From positions 1-64,000 of the forward strand of contig JBQMRP010000054.1 of NCBI GenBank assembly GCA_052174455.1: a DNA stretch of 64,000 bases, read 5' to 3'. The stretch comes from Arsenophonus sp052174455 (GTDB lineage: Bacteria > Pseudomonadota > Gammaproteobacteria > Enterobacterales > Enterobacteriaceae). Shown piece after piece: positions 9,981 to 20,401 of the stretch. The notes beneath the pieces are model-generated. The model saw only the letters and a program-made list of their open reading frames with translations, was not told where the DNA came from and did not search any database. Position 1 is the first letter of the stretch, and each line of letters opens with the position of its first letter. The translations under genes and the position numbers were made by a program.

Positions 9981-10995
9981 TCATTATAAATTAAGTATAA
10001 TTAATAGTTAATTTTTATTTTTTATATAATTATAATTTGTAATTAACATTAATTATCTAAGTGCTAAATTTTATATTTTTTAAGTTATAAAGTATAAAAG
10101 ATAATTTTATCTATGCATAAGAAATCTTAATTTATAAGTTTTTGTCTAGATTAATTTGTATACAAGAAGAATAAACTAATTTAGTTTCAGTATTTTTAAA
10201 AATAGAGATTTGCATTGATTTTAGTTTAGTTTTACAATTATCCAAACTAATTAATTAATAAATGCTAATTTTTATTAAAATGATAGATTTTAAAAAAATT
10301 AATGCTGAATATAATACCTTTAATTTAAGGAGTGTAATATTGTTTTGTTTTTTTAAATACTATTATTTGATAAGTATAAATTAACAAAAAATAAATCTAC
10401 AGTGATTATCCGTTTCATAACGATATTTAATATTAACATCATTTATTTTATACTTGAATTCTTTATCTTTAAATTTCGAATGACTTTATGCCTAATCTAG
10501 CAATAGATATTTTTTTTTGAATAAATATTAGCAAAACGCACGTAAGAATAATAACAATTATCGATGTAATAAATATTATATTTATCTTTTAATTTTATAT
10601 AAATAATTTTTTATTCAATAATGCTTATAAGATAAGAAATAAATTAATTATGATATATCTTTAAATTAAATAGATTTTTGTTTAATTATATTTTAAATTT
10701 AAAATAAAAAATATAATTTATTTATAATATTTAGTTATTAAATATATTTAAATTATAGATTTTAAATAAAAAGTAATTAATAGGTTTGTTATAATAGTTG
10801 AGATTAAAATATAGATATAAATTTTTAGCTTAGTTAAAAATATTAGTAATTATTATTGAATATCTTGATTATAAGATTTAGTTTTTAATGAAAATAACTA
10901 AGGTTTTATATTAAAAATTATTTCTTGATAAAAATGTATTGATAATATCATAAATTATTCATAGGCTAAAATAGCTTAATAAGTAATACGATATG
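9981..10995. other. Gene-free AT-rich stretch
   Basis: About 1 kb of very AT-rich sequence with stops in all frames. In E. coli ruvB-ruvA lie beyond znuB, but no RuvAB segment could be read. No repeat family seen elsewhere in the window was recognised here. Confidence 0.45.
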
Positions 10996-12395
10996 GAGTT
11001 ATTAGTAAATCTGGTGTATAATGGGTTAGAATTATAACTCTGATGATTCGTAAATCTTCTCTTTATCATTAAATTAGATATCCCCTATTACCATGATTAG
11101 CAGATTCAATTCGCTCAGCGCTATACTAGCTTTCTGAGCAGACAAGAAAAACTCAGAAACCATTAAAATAGTTATTTTCTTGAATTACAGTATATCGTAC
11201 ATCGACTTAGTAGTTTCATTGTCACAAAATCCGACTCAATCGGATTCGTCGTTTTTATTGATGCCAAGTACACTGATGGGATAATATAGAATATTAGTAG
11301 CTCTTATCATTCTTTCTCCAAGTTCCTTATCTCTTTATGAGATACTGAAAAAGAGATACTGAAAACCTTACCAACAAGACATTAAGATATTTATTATCGG
11401 CATCGAGCTCTCTTCTACCCAGAGAGCTCGCAACTCATTCTTAAATTCGATTAGATGGCTTTTGTAATGTAATCGATAGATCATTTATCTGCTCAATAGC
11501 GTTGGTTCAGCATCCCTAGGGATGTCTTTGCGATTGCATTCAAAACTAAGAGCACCTCACAACTCCCGTCTTGATTAGTAAATCTTGTGGAGATACGCTT
11601 AAGTCACGCGGTCGAAGTTTATTGAGAAGTTTAGCCCAGTTTGCTTCTAACTCTCAATAATGATATTTGACCGTAACAAGATCTTTAGATCTATTCCAAG
11701 TGACCCAAATATCTAATCACTAAGCAAAAAGGATCAACTTACCTGACAAAGCGTTTATATCTTCAGGCAAGTAATAAATATAGGTGTATTACTTAAATCA
11801 TGTAGGTACTATTATCTGTGCTTTTTAAGTCATTGGCATCTTAGTTTACTTACTTATGGTATTGTAGAGAAATCATATATTTCCACAGAGAATCGGATTA
11901 GGGCATCGTAAAATCACTATTAGATAATATCTCGCATATACAAGGTATAGTAATAGTAGCAACTTTTAATATTTTTGCGTACTTAAGATAAGTTGCTAGC
12001 AATAAGTTTTAGAAGTATATTTCGTTACCACTGCTATTTCACTGAATTTAATTACTTTAATTTTAATATGCCAATATTATTCTATATAGTTTACTGTAGC
12101 AAATAACTATTATGGGCAATAAATTTTTCCGACCATCGATAAGGCAGTGCTTATACTCTTGTCGCAGTATGGCTTAGAGCTTAACCTCAATAACGTGCCT
12201 ATCAACTATTTAGCACTATTAGATTAGTTCATACAAAGGAGAATAGGTAATGCTTGGTTTCATGAATACCTATAAGGGTAACTTTCATAGCATATATCTC
12301 TCTGTTATTGAGATCATGCATGAAATTAATCAGTAGAATAATTAGCTTGCCATCGGCAAACCTAATAGATCAGAAATGAGCATAACTCGAGGGAA
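10996..12395 (-). mobile_element. IS256-family element, degenerate (copy A1)
   Basis: A dead transposase on the minus strand. Reading the complement of 11233-11252 gives TTNPIES (family: LRTTNPIEST), and near 11500-11540 a RCWVHKT-like region can be traced. Outer ends: GAGTTATTAGTAAATCTGGT at 10996 and the complement of CGAGTTATGCTCATTTCTGA at about 12395, which are imperfect inverted repeats. Length is about 1.4 kb, as for the IS256 family. Every long frame is interrupted. Confidence 0.75.
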
Positions 12396-12874
12396 ATTGT
12401 TTTCCATATCTATTTTGATTTATTATTTATTGTTTTTTATTTAAATAGGTTGGATTAATTATATTTTTTCTAATTTATAGCATTAAGTTGTTATTAGTAT
12501 AAAGCTAATTAGTTTTTAGATTAATATTCGAGATAATTTATATTATTATTTGTTATAATAAATTATTAGCTTTATATTTTTATTTATTATGATTATGTCA
12601 TTATTTTTTGTATGTTTTTTTGGCTAGTTTTATAGTTAGTTTTCTTACTTTCTGTGATGAAATGGATGTATTTATTTATAGCAATAAGATAAAATAAAAA
12701 ATAAGTTAAAAACTACTCATTTAGTTATTAATGAGTCAAAAAGGTTTTTTTTGAACAAAATTTTTTGGCATTTACTAGAAGATAAATTTATTTACCAATT
12801 TATCCAAATTTTAATACAATTAAATTTCAGGCGCAAAATTAATTATAACCAATTGATTTTTTATTGAATATCAA
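12396..12874. other. AT-rich stretch before the tRNA, nothing recognised
   Basis: No gene or repeat could be recognised between the IS256-type copy and the tRNA-Pro. E. coli has yejO next to proL, but no trace was read. Confidence 0.4.
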
Positions 12875-12875
12875 A

Positions 12876-12948
12876 CGGCATGAGAGGATTTGAACCTCCG
12901 ACCCCCGACACCCCATGACGGTACGCTACCAGGCTGCGCTACATGCCG
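12876..12948 (-). tRNA. proL: tRNA-Pro (anticodon GGG), possibly decaying
   Basis: The complement folds as a tRNA: acceptor CGGCATG/CATGCCG, D arm GCGC...GCGT, anticodon loop ATGGGGT, T arm GGAGG TTCAAAT CCTCT. It is nearly identical to enterobacterial proL, whose anticodon is GGG. Downstream of the acceptor the next bases read TTTG instead of ACCA, so neither the A73 discriminator nor an encoded CCA is present. It is adjacent to the yejM remnant, the same neighbour as in E. coli. Confidence 0.85.
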
Positions 12949-13022
12949 ATACAAACTCACTACCATACTACTTTTTAGATTAAAATCAATAGAAAGTGCT
13001 ACTATTGATTGATTTTTAATTA

Positions 13023-14815
13023 TTAACCAATATTAAAATTGTCAGAATCGTCAAAGTTTCTTAGTAGTTTAGTTAAATTAGGTTTTTCATCTTTTATTAT
13101 GTTATCTTTATTATCAAAGATATAAATCTCTCTATTTTTATTAATGTATAGCGTTTTATTAGCAAGATTAATAATAAATACTTGTTCATCACCTAATAGA
13201 ACCCAGGGTTGATTACGTTTATAGGTAAAAAGATCTTCATTTTGAGAATAGTCTTTTTTGTGAATTATTCACATACAGAAAATTTTTCATTTAAGGTGGT
13301 CATATTATCTTAATGACTGATTAAGTTATTAATTTTCTGCGTTTAGATATTGTTAGATCAATATATCCATAAAGGCACCTTCATTTGTTTAAAATTAAAT
13401 TTACCGTTAGTGCGTCATTTTATTGGTTCATGAATTTCTGAATTTCTATTATTGTTTGCCGTAATGACGATAACAGTATTCTTTAATATATTTTTTTATT
13501 TTAATGTATAAAGTATATGCTTAATCTCATGATCTAATTGTAACTTATTGTCACTTTGTATTTTTGATTATCAAAATCATTAAGATTAAGAAAAGAAAAC
13601 CACTGAATATGCTTTTTGATGCACCTACCCATTTAACCCATCAATCGGTAGTTTTATAATCATTACTTGACAGTATTTTAGGTAATAAATAATCCGCTAT
13701 AATTCTATGATGGAACAATAGCTAAATAAATCCAACCGATAAAAATAGACCAAATTGATAATTTTGATATTTGAATAATTCAAGTAGGGCGGAAAGTTTT
13801 CTGCTATTAAGCATATTAGCTAAATAACTAGGCGATAAACCGTAAAATAGGCTAAATAACACATCTTAATTTTAAATATTTACACTGATATACAGGTTAC
13901 ACATTGTGTACTGATTATTTTAACAGCGTTGAATACTGGTATATCTTAGTTCTGTTTTGATAGCTAATATTATTAACTACAAACAGTAATAAATTATACT
14001 TCAGTTTTCTGTTTTGCTAGCTAAGTGGTTTAAGTGGATATTTAATAGATGGTCCTGAAGAGTTATCTTCTTATTGTATTTTGCATTAATATTTCACTTT
14101 ATCAAGATAACTATAACGTTTAAGAAATTTCGTGCTGTCATTGTATGAGATAGCGAATAATTAGCTTGTTGCATAGTTATTTGGCGATAAAATTTGCATT
14201 AACCAAAATACACATTAAATGTGACATAACAAGTGTTATGATAAAAATGTTTACCAGGGGGATTAGCAAATGATTGACGGTTTGGGTTGCGTAATTTTGC
14301 TAACTCCAGGTAGTAAATAATATCTCAATTAAAACATAATTGGCACATAAATAAACATCAATTGGCATTCTCGTGCTATTTTATTATTTTTAGGATTTAT
14401 TAATAATTCCCATAGTAGTGGTGTTAAATGGAGGTTGTAGTGCGAAAAAAGCAATATTAAAAATGAGAGAAGTTAGTATGATTGTAGTAAAAATAATGTA
14501 TAAAAATTTTAGTGGTAGCTGTGAACAAACAATAAAGGTAATAGGAAAGATGATTAAAAGATAGCAGGCAAAAATAACAAAGCTAAAATGTCCAAGTCAA
14601 TTGACAATAACATTAATATAGCCAAGTAACGTACTCAGCCAATCAAAAACAAACAGATATCGGTTACTTAATATTAAATGAGTATTATATTAAGTAATGG
14701 ATACCAATATCTTAAACTTATCATTTAGAAGATTTTTTCATGATGGTTTCGAGAGTTGGTTACCATATAATATTTTATCTGCTAAATTAGTGAATTCTTT
14801 TTTTTATTAACATAA
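13023..14815 (-). pseudogene. yejM: yejM (pbgA/lapC) remnant
   Basis: The minus strand reads, in order, a membrane region resembling SNRYLFVFDWLSTLLG and LGHFSFVIFACYLLIIFPITFIV (near 14550-14680), YGLSPSYLANMLNSRKLSALL with YQNYQFGLF (about 13760-13840), and the C-terminus YSQNEDLFTYKRNQPWVLLGDEQV...REIYIFDNKDN..KDEKPNLTKLLRNF (13040-13250). These match YejM along its whole length of about 586 codons, but with many stops and shifts. YejM is an inner-membrane protein that signals lipid A status to LapB/FtsH and so controls LpxC turnover. Its place beside proL is ancestral. Confidence 0.88.
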
Positions 14816-15295
14816 GCAAGTAAGGCCTGAGCAAAAAATTTTACATAGTTTTACGCTGATTCAGCGTAACGGTTATAAATTAAATTTGTTACTATACTAA
14901 CTTATTGTGTTAAGAATATAATAAGTTAGTGCTTTATGTATTTAATGCCTAGAATAAGTCTAGGATAAGATGTTCAATTTGTTCATTACTATAACGGAAT
15001 GATTTATTAGATAATAAAATCCTGAATAAATAAAATTTTTATTTTTTAGCATATTGTTGCGTTTTTCTGTAGTTTTTATCTAATTAATTAGATAATTTCA
15101 TTTAATACTATTTTAAAATAACCTATTTCTCTTAGGTTAGAGATTATATTATTATGCCCATAATACAAAAATTCTATATTAATAGGTACTAATTTGGTTG
15201 TGTAAAGGTTATCGATGTTTGAATATCATTGATATTTATCCAATAAAGAAAATAAGAAGTAAATGATCAAGCTAATCTAACCTAGATTACTTTAC
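14816..15295. other. AT-rich stretch, nothing recognised
   Basis: No frame, RNA or repeat family member could be recognised between the yejM remnant and the short IS-derived palindrome. Confidence 0.4.
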
Positions 15296-15526
15296 AGAGT
15301 TATTAGCAAATCTGGTATATAATTGTCAAACTTCGAGCTCTGAAGCTTCGAAAATCTGCTTCCATCTGGTAAGAAAAACTGAAATCCAGCTCAAAAGTGC
15401 AATCGCTTAGGCTGATAATCGATCTGATGTAAAGAAGGTTCAATTTAAAGATAAAGAACAGATTTATCAAGAATTAGAGTGGAACGGTATTCTGATTGAC
15501 ATATATTAAATTTACTAATAACTTCT
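15296..15526. mobile_element. Short double-right-ended IS256 derivative (copy A2)
   Basis: The left part (15296 to about 15375) starts GAGTTATTAGCAAATCTGGT and matches the first 80 bp of minus-strand copy A1. The right part (about 15385-15526) matches the 3' coding end of plus-strand copies (KKVQFKDKEQIYQE) and ends TTACTAATAACT. Both outer ends are therefore the transposase-3' end of the element, facing outward, with nearly all the transposase missing. Confidence 0.6.
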
Positions 15527-15694
15527 AAAGAGTGACGGTAGAACATATTTAATTTTAATCTCCTTACCATATAGGTAAGGTTAAAATACAATTATCATCC
15601 TAAGTTCAATTTAGATAAAAATTATAACTATTTTAATCAAAAATGAGTGGATATAAACATTAAATTATTTACTTCAAAAGTAAGTGATTTGTTA

Positions 15695-17173
15695 TTAATG
15701 TTTTTTAAAATGTGCAATTAGACGTTTGCGTTTACGTAACTGCGTTGATGTTAATTTATTTTTCTTGCCAGCATAAGGATTATCACCTTCTTTAAATTGA
15801 AGACAAATTGGTGTTCCCATAAGTTGTAATGTGCGGCGAAAATAGTTCGTTAAATAACGCTTGTAAGAATCGGGTAATTCAGCAACTTGATTGCCATGGA
15901 TGACTATAATCGGTGGATTATAACCGCCAGCATGAGCATATTTTATTTTCATTCTGCGGCCTCGTATCAGAGGTGCTTGGTGTTCTTCTTCTGCTATCTT
16001 CATAATGCGTGTTAATAAGGACGTACTTAATCGCCGTGTTGCTGATTCATAAGCTTTATTAATAGGCTCAAATAAATTATCAACACCTCTACCATGTAGA
16101 GCTGAAATAAAATACACTTTAACAAAATCAATAAAACCTAATCTAAAATTTAGCATATCTTTTACTGATTGTTGATCTTCTTGGGACATACCATCCCACT
16201 TATTAACTACAATTACTAGAGAACGCCCAGCATTTAAAATAAAGCCTAGCAATGATAAATCTTGATTAGAAATTCCTTCTCTGGCATTAATAATAAGTAA
16301 AACAACATTAGCATCTTCAATTGAGTGTAATGTTTTTATCACCGAAAATTTTTCAACGGTTTCAGTTATTTTCCCTCGTTTACGAACACCAGCTGTATCA
16401 ATCAGTATATATTTATATCCATCCCGTTCCAATGGGATATAAATACTATCACGCGTTGTACCTGGCATGTTATAAACAACTACTCGATCCTCTCCTAAAA
16501 TACAGTTAGTTAAAGTTGATTTACCGGCATTTTGCCGGCCAACAATCGCTAACTTAATTGGTAATGAACGCGGATCAAAGCCTTCTTCTTCATTATTGTC
16601 GATGGATTTTTTTTTTAAGGTAGCCAATAAGCCGCATTGGCTACCTCCTTCTGGCAATAATTCAATATTATTGGTTAATTTTGGTAAATAGGGAGAAATT
16701 ACTTTTTCAATCAATTGAGTAACACCGCGTCCATAAGATGCAGCAATGGGATAAATATCTTTGATGCCAAGTGTATAAAAATCTCCTAAAACCATATCAA
16801 TATTTAAACCGTCAATTTTATTTGCTACCAGGTAACTATTTTTCTTGTGAGTGCGCAAATGTTTCGCAATCTTATGATCTGACGGCATCAACCCTGAACG
16901 AGCATCAACCATAAAAAAAACAATATCAGCTTCTTCAATTGCCAGTAAGGATTGAGAAGCTATATGGGTTTCTATTCCCTTTTCTGAACCATCGATACCA
17001 CCGGTATCGATAATAATGAACTCCTGTCCTGCAAACTCTGCTTTCCCGTATTTTCGATCACGAGTTAAACCAGGAAAATCAGCAACCAGCGCATCTCTAG
17101 TTCGAGTTAATCGATTAAATAAAGTAGATTTTCCTACATTTGGACCCCCTACTAGCGAAATGACAGTTATCAT
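15695..17173 (-). CDS. der: Ribosome-assembly GTPase Der (EngA)
   Basis: Double-domain GTPase needed for 50S subunit maturation, 492 aa (490 in E. coli). First G domain: P-loop GGPNVGKST (usually GRPNVGKS, so R is replaced by G), DFPGLTRD, DTGG, NKID. Second G domain (from about residue 207): GRQNAGKST, MPGTTRDS, DTAGVR, NKWD. The KH-like C-terminal domain has KYAHAGGYNPP and FRRTLQLMGTPICLQFKEGDNPY, and ends in a basic tail. It starts at ATG 17173, 125 bp after bamB on the same strand, completing the hisS-yfgM-bamB-der cluster. Confidence 0.97.
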   Translation of the reverse strand: MITVISLVGGPNVGKSTLFNRLTRTRDALVADFPGLTRDRKYGKAEFAGQEFIIIDTGGIDGSEKGIETHIASQSLLAIEEADIVFFMVDARSGLMPSDHKIAKHLRTHKKNSYLVANKIDGLNIDMVLGDFYTLGIKDIYPIAASYGRGVTQLIEKVISPYLPKLTNNIELLPEGGSQCGLLATLKKKSIDNNEEEGFDPRSLPIKLAIVGRQNAGKSTLTNCILGEDRVVVYNMPGTTRDSIYIPLERDGYKYILIDTAGVRKRGKITETVEKFSVIKTLHSIEDANVVLLIINAREGISNQDLSLLGFILNAGRSLVIVVNKWDGMSQEDQQSVKDMLNFRLGFIDFVKVYFISALHGRGVDNLFEPINKAYESATRRLSTSLLTRIMKIAEEEHQAPLIRGRRMKIKYAHAGGYNPPIIVIHGNQVAELPDSYKRYLTNYFRRTLQLMGTPICLQFKEGDNPYAGKKNKLTSTQLRKRKRLIAHFKKH

Positions 17174-17298
17174 TTAAGATGCCTAATAAAAATTAAAATT
17201 GATATTCTAATTACAATCTTTTTAATACTAAAAAACAAAATAGTTGCAGAAATTAGTAACTGTTAATTATATCTGGAAAATAAGAAAATGTCAGAGAA

Positions 17299-18477
17299 TT
17301 AACATTTAATAAGATACACAGTTCCATCTTTTGCTTGAATAAGTAATTTATCACTGGCAATAATTGGATGGCTGTGTAAACCCAAATTATTAATTTTATT
17401 TTGTGCCACAAAATGACCATTTTGGGTATCTAACCAATGAAGATAACCTTCCCCATCGCCAACCACTAAATAACCATTATAAATAATCGGTGCAGTTAAA
17501 TTGCGATGTAATAAGGCATCTTGAGTCCATGATGTGATACCATCGTTTTTGCGAACTGCTAGCACACGATCATTTTGATCAACTAAGTAAATAATATCAT
17601 TGGCAACAATAATATCATTCACCGTTCCTAAATCACGCTTCCAGATAATTTGGCTAGAGTGCATATCCATTGCAACTAAATCACCATTATACGCAATAGC
17701 AAAGATAGTGCTTGAATTGGTATCAATAACTGGCGTTATATTAACATCATGTAAGCGATCAATTTCAGTTGCACTACGGATTTGAGAAATATATTGCTGC
17801 CAAGCAATTCGTCCTTGATCAAGTATTATGGCAGTAATACGACCCCCACCACTACCAACAATGGCAATTCCATAGGCAGTAGCTGGCGATGATTTTCCTC
17901 TTATTGATAATTTTGAAGTGTCTAAATTAATACTCCATTTATTTTGTCCAGTCTGTGGATCTAACGCTTGTAATACACCATTACTGGTATGGATTAATAC
18001 TAAACCATCACTAACTACTGGCTGGGAAAGCGCTTCTCCGGAGACATCGGTTTCCCATTCTATTTTTCCATTAATTTTATTTAATGCTATAACTTTTCCG
18101 TTTTCTGTTCCAAGAAAAAGCTTATTTTCTGAAACCGTTAATCCGCTAGAAAGTAAGGCTGGCAAATTACCCGTGAAAAAACCAACTTGTTGTGATAAAT
18201 CAATTGACCATAACATATCACCTGAATCAATATTTATTGCTTTCACTGTTCCTTTTCGATCAGCTGCATATATAACAAAATTATCATAAGCCGGTGAAAG
18301 TTTAGAGTAAAATTCTCCACTACCATCTCCTATCGAGCGATGCCAGATGATAGAAGGGATAAATTTATTCTTAACTTCAGGTAGATGAGAGATTATGATA
18401 GAATCTTTTTCCGTTGAGCATGCCATTAATAAAGTCACTACTGACAAACCAACTAAAAGCGTTCTAATCAATTGCAT
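17299..18477 (-). CDS. bamB: Outer membrane assembly lipoprotein BamB
   Basis: Outer-membrane lipoprotein of the BAM complex that binds BamA and helps insert beta-barrel proteins. The 392-aa protein (E. coli 392) has a signal peptide ending in the lipobox LMAC (Cys about residue 20). It is followed by an eight-bladed PQQ-type beta-propeller, seen as recurring units such as GTVKAINIDSGDMLWSIDL, GKVIALNKINGKIEWETDV, GVLQALDPQTGQNKWSINL and GDLVAMDMHSSQIIWKRDL. Its partner BamA lies in this window at 45.6 kb. The gene begins 12 bp after yfgM and is probably cotranscribed with it. Confidence 0.96.
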   Translation of the reverse strand: MQLIRTLLVGLSVVTLLMACSTEKDSIIISHLPEVKNKFIPSIIWHRSIGDGSGEFYSKLSPAYDNFVIYAADRKGTVKAINIDSGDMLWSIDLSQQVGFFTGNLPALLSSGLTVSENKLFLGTENGKVIALNKINGKIEWETDVSGEALSQPVVSDGLVLIHTSNGVLQALDPQTGQNKWSINLDTSKLSIRGKSSPATAYGIAIVGSGGGRITAIILDQGRIAWQQYISQIRSATEIDRLHDVNITPVIDTNSSTIFAIAYNGDLVAMDMHSSQIIWKRDLGTVNDIIVANDIIYLVDQNDRVLAVRKNDGITSWTQDALLHRNLTAPIIYNGYLVVGDGEGYLHWLDTQNGHFVAQNKINNLGLHSHPIIASDKLLIQAKDGTVYLIKC

Positions 18478-18489
18478 GTAATATTCCTT

Positions 18490-19113
18490 TTAGTTTGGTA
18501 AGCTACTATTAATTTTCATTTTTAATATTGCCTTCATTATTTCAGATCTGCTTGATTCAATTCCTTTAGAGTAAGCCGCACGAGCACCAGCAATATCACC
18601 TTTTTTTAGTAAAACATTACCACGAATATCTTCAACAATCATATTCCATCCTTTATTATGAATTTGAGTCAAAGTAATCATAGCTTGATCTGTCTTATTC
18701 AACGCTAATTGTATACGTGCCAGTCTTATATTGATTAAATCTTTAAGATTATCTAATTTTGCTTTAGCTAGAGCATTTAGTAATTCTTTTTCTGCACCAA
18801 TAATATCATTTTTTTCCACCGCAATTTTAGCTAATTCAATATTTGTCAATACACCATAAATATTATTTGTCTCATTAGCAAATTGCTTGCCAGAAGCAAT
18901 CGCTTGTTTTGAACCTGTCTGCAGTTGAGAAGAAATTTGCTCAAAAGTTTGAGCACTTTTTTGCAAACAATTTGTCTGATATAATTGCCAATAATTCCAA
19001 ACAATAATTGCGCTAACTCCAATAGCTAGCCAAATTAATAACGTTTTGGCATTGTTAATAAAAAAGCATTTTATAGCATCTATCTGCTCGTTTTTAGTGG
19101 TATAGATTTCCAC
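18490..19113 (-). CDS. yfgM: YfgM, periplasmic-facing TPR membrane protein
   Basis: Inner-membrane protein with one N-terminal transmembrane segment (about residues 23-42) and a periplasmic TPR-like helical domain; in E. coli it associates with PpiD at the Sec translocon. 207 aa (206 in E. coli). Recognisable segments are NYWQLYQ after the membrane anchor, and LKDLINIRLARIQLALNKTDQAM and GDIAGARAAYSKGI in the TPR part. Start codon GTG at 19113 with an AAGGAG site upstream. It lies 10 bp after hisS and 12 bp before bamB, so one operon is likely. Confidence 0.93.
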   Translation of the reverse strand: MEIYTTKNEQIDAIKCFFINNAKTLLIWLAIGVSAIIVWNYWQLYQTNCLQKSAQTFEQISSQLQTGSKQAIASGKQFANETNNIYGVLTNIELAKIAVEKNDIIGAEKELLNALAKAKLDNLKDLINIRLARIQLALNKTDQAMITLTQIHNKGWNMIVEDIRGNVLLKKGDIAGARAAYSKGIESSRSEIMKAILKMKINSSLPN

Positions 19114-19123
19114 AGAGTCTCCT

Positions 19124-20401
19124 TTAATCTAAAAGTTTAGTCAAACTTATAGAAATATTCTGCTGAGAAATTTTTTTCTGTTTACCCGTACGTAAATCTT
19201 TTATTGTGACTTTACCAGATTGACACTCATCTTCACCTAAAATTAGGGCAATTTTCGCCTGGTATTTATCTGCTCGAGCTAACTGTTTTTTAATATTACT
19301 ACCGCTATGATTAGTCATTAATTTTAAATCTGGTAGTTTATCGCGAATCTTTTCCGCCAAGACTAATATTGCTTGTTGACTTGTGTCACCACAAGCAATT
19401 AAATAAACATCAACTAAGTTATGTTCAGCAATAAAATTTGGGTTAATCTGACGAACCAATAACACTATACGCTCCATTCCCATTGCAAAACCTACAGCAG
19501 AGGTTGCTCGTCCGCCAAGCTTATTTACCAAACCATCATAACGACCCCCAGCGCATACAGTATTTTGCGCCCCTAATGCATCAGTAACCCATTCAAATAC
19601 AGTACGATTATAATAATCTAAACCACGAACTAAACGTTGATTAATTCGAGATTTAATACCTGCTACATCAAGTAATTTACAAAGTCCAATAAAATGTTGT
19701 TTTGACTCATCATCAAGATAATTAGTAAGTAATGGAGCATCATTAAGCAGTTTTTGCACGTCAGGATTTTTTGAATCAAGGATACGTAATGGGTTAGTCG
19801 ATAGTCGACGTCGGCAATTTTCATCCAATTTATCTTCAGACTGTTGCAAAAAAGTGACTAATGCCTGACGGTATCTTGTTCGGGCTGCTAATGACCCAAT
19901 TGAGTTTAACTCCAGTGAAACATATTTAGCAATCCCTAGTTCACGCCACCAGCGTGCTGTCATAATGATAAGTTCGGCATCAATAGCTGGCCCGGGTAAA
20001 CCAAAAACTTCAGCACCTAATTGATGGAATTGGCGATAACGTCCTTTTTGTGGTCGTTCATAACGAAACATGGGGCCTAAATACCATAGACGTTGTTGCT
20101 GATTATGCAATAATCCATGTTCGATACCAGCACGTACACAACCGGCTGTATTTTCTGGACGTAGCGTTAAACTATCACCATCTCCATAATCAAATGTATA
20201 CATTTCTTTTTCAACTACATCAGTGACTTCACCTATTGCGTGAGAAAATAAAGAGCTTTGCTCTACGATGGGAGTTCGAATCTCAGTAAAACAATAACTC
20301 GTAAGGATTTGTTTTAATTTGTTTTCAATTTTTTGCCAGAATTGAATATCGGCAGGAAGACAATCATTCATACCGCGAATAGCTTGAATCTTTTTAGTCA
20401 C
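19124..20401 (-). CDS. hisS: Histidyl-tRNA synthetase
   Basis: Class II synthetase charging tRNA-His, 425 aa (424 in E. coli). Motif 1 area: IRGMNDCLPADIQFW...IRTPIVEQSSLF. Motif 2: RPENTAGCVRAGIEHGLL...WYLGPMFRYERPQKGRYRQFHQLGAE. Histidine A motif: VRGLDYYNRTVFEW; motif 3: GGRYDGLVNKLGG with VGFAMGMERI. A C-terminal anticodon-binding domain follows. Start is GTG at 20401. In E. coli ispG lies just upstream of hisS in the same operon; here the upstream DNA is non-coding and an IS256-type copy follows. Confidence 0.97.
   Translation of the reverse strand: MTKKIQAIRGMNDCLPADIQFWQKIENKLKQILTSYCFTEIRTPIVEQSSLFSHAIGEVTDVVEKEMYTFDYGDGDSLTLRPENTAGCVRAGIEHGLLHNQQQRLWYLGPMFRYERPQKGRYRQFHQLGAEVFGLPGPAIDAELIIMTARWWRELGIAKYVSLELNSIGSLAARTRYRQALVTFLQQSEDKLDENCRRRLSTNPLRILDSKNPDVQKLLNDAPLLTNYLDDESKQHFIGLCKLLDVAGIKSRINQRLVRGLDYYNRTVFEWVTDALGAQNTVCAGGRYDGLVNKLGGRATSAVGFAMGMERIVLLVRQINPNFIAEHNLVDVYLIACGDTSQQAILVLAEKIRDKLPDLKLMTNHSGSNIKKQLARADKYQAKIALILGEDECQSGKVTIKDLRTGKQKKISQQNISISLTKLLD

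Noticed and set aside
17918..18289. 123-codon plus-strand open frame
   Set aside because: It lies wholly within bamB on the opposite strand and resembles no known protein; a shadow frame.
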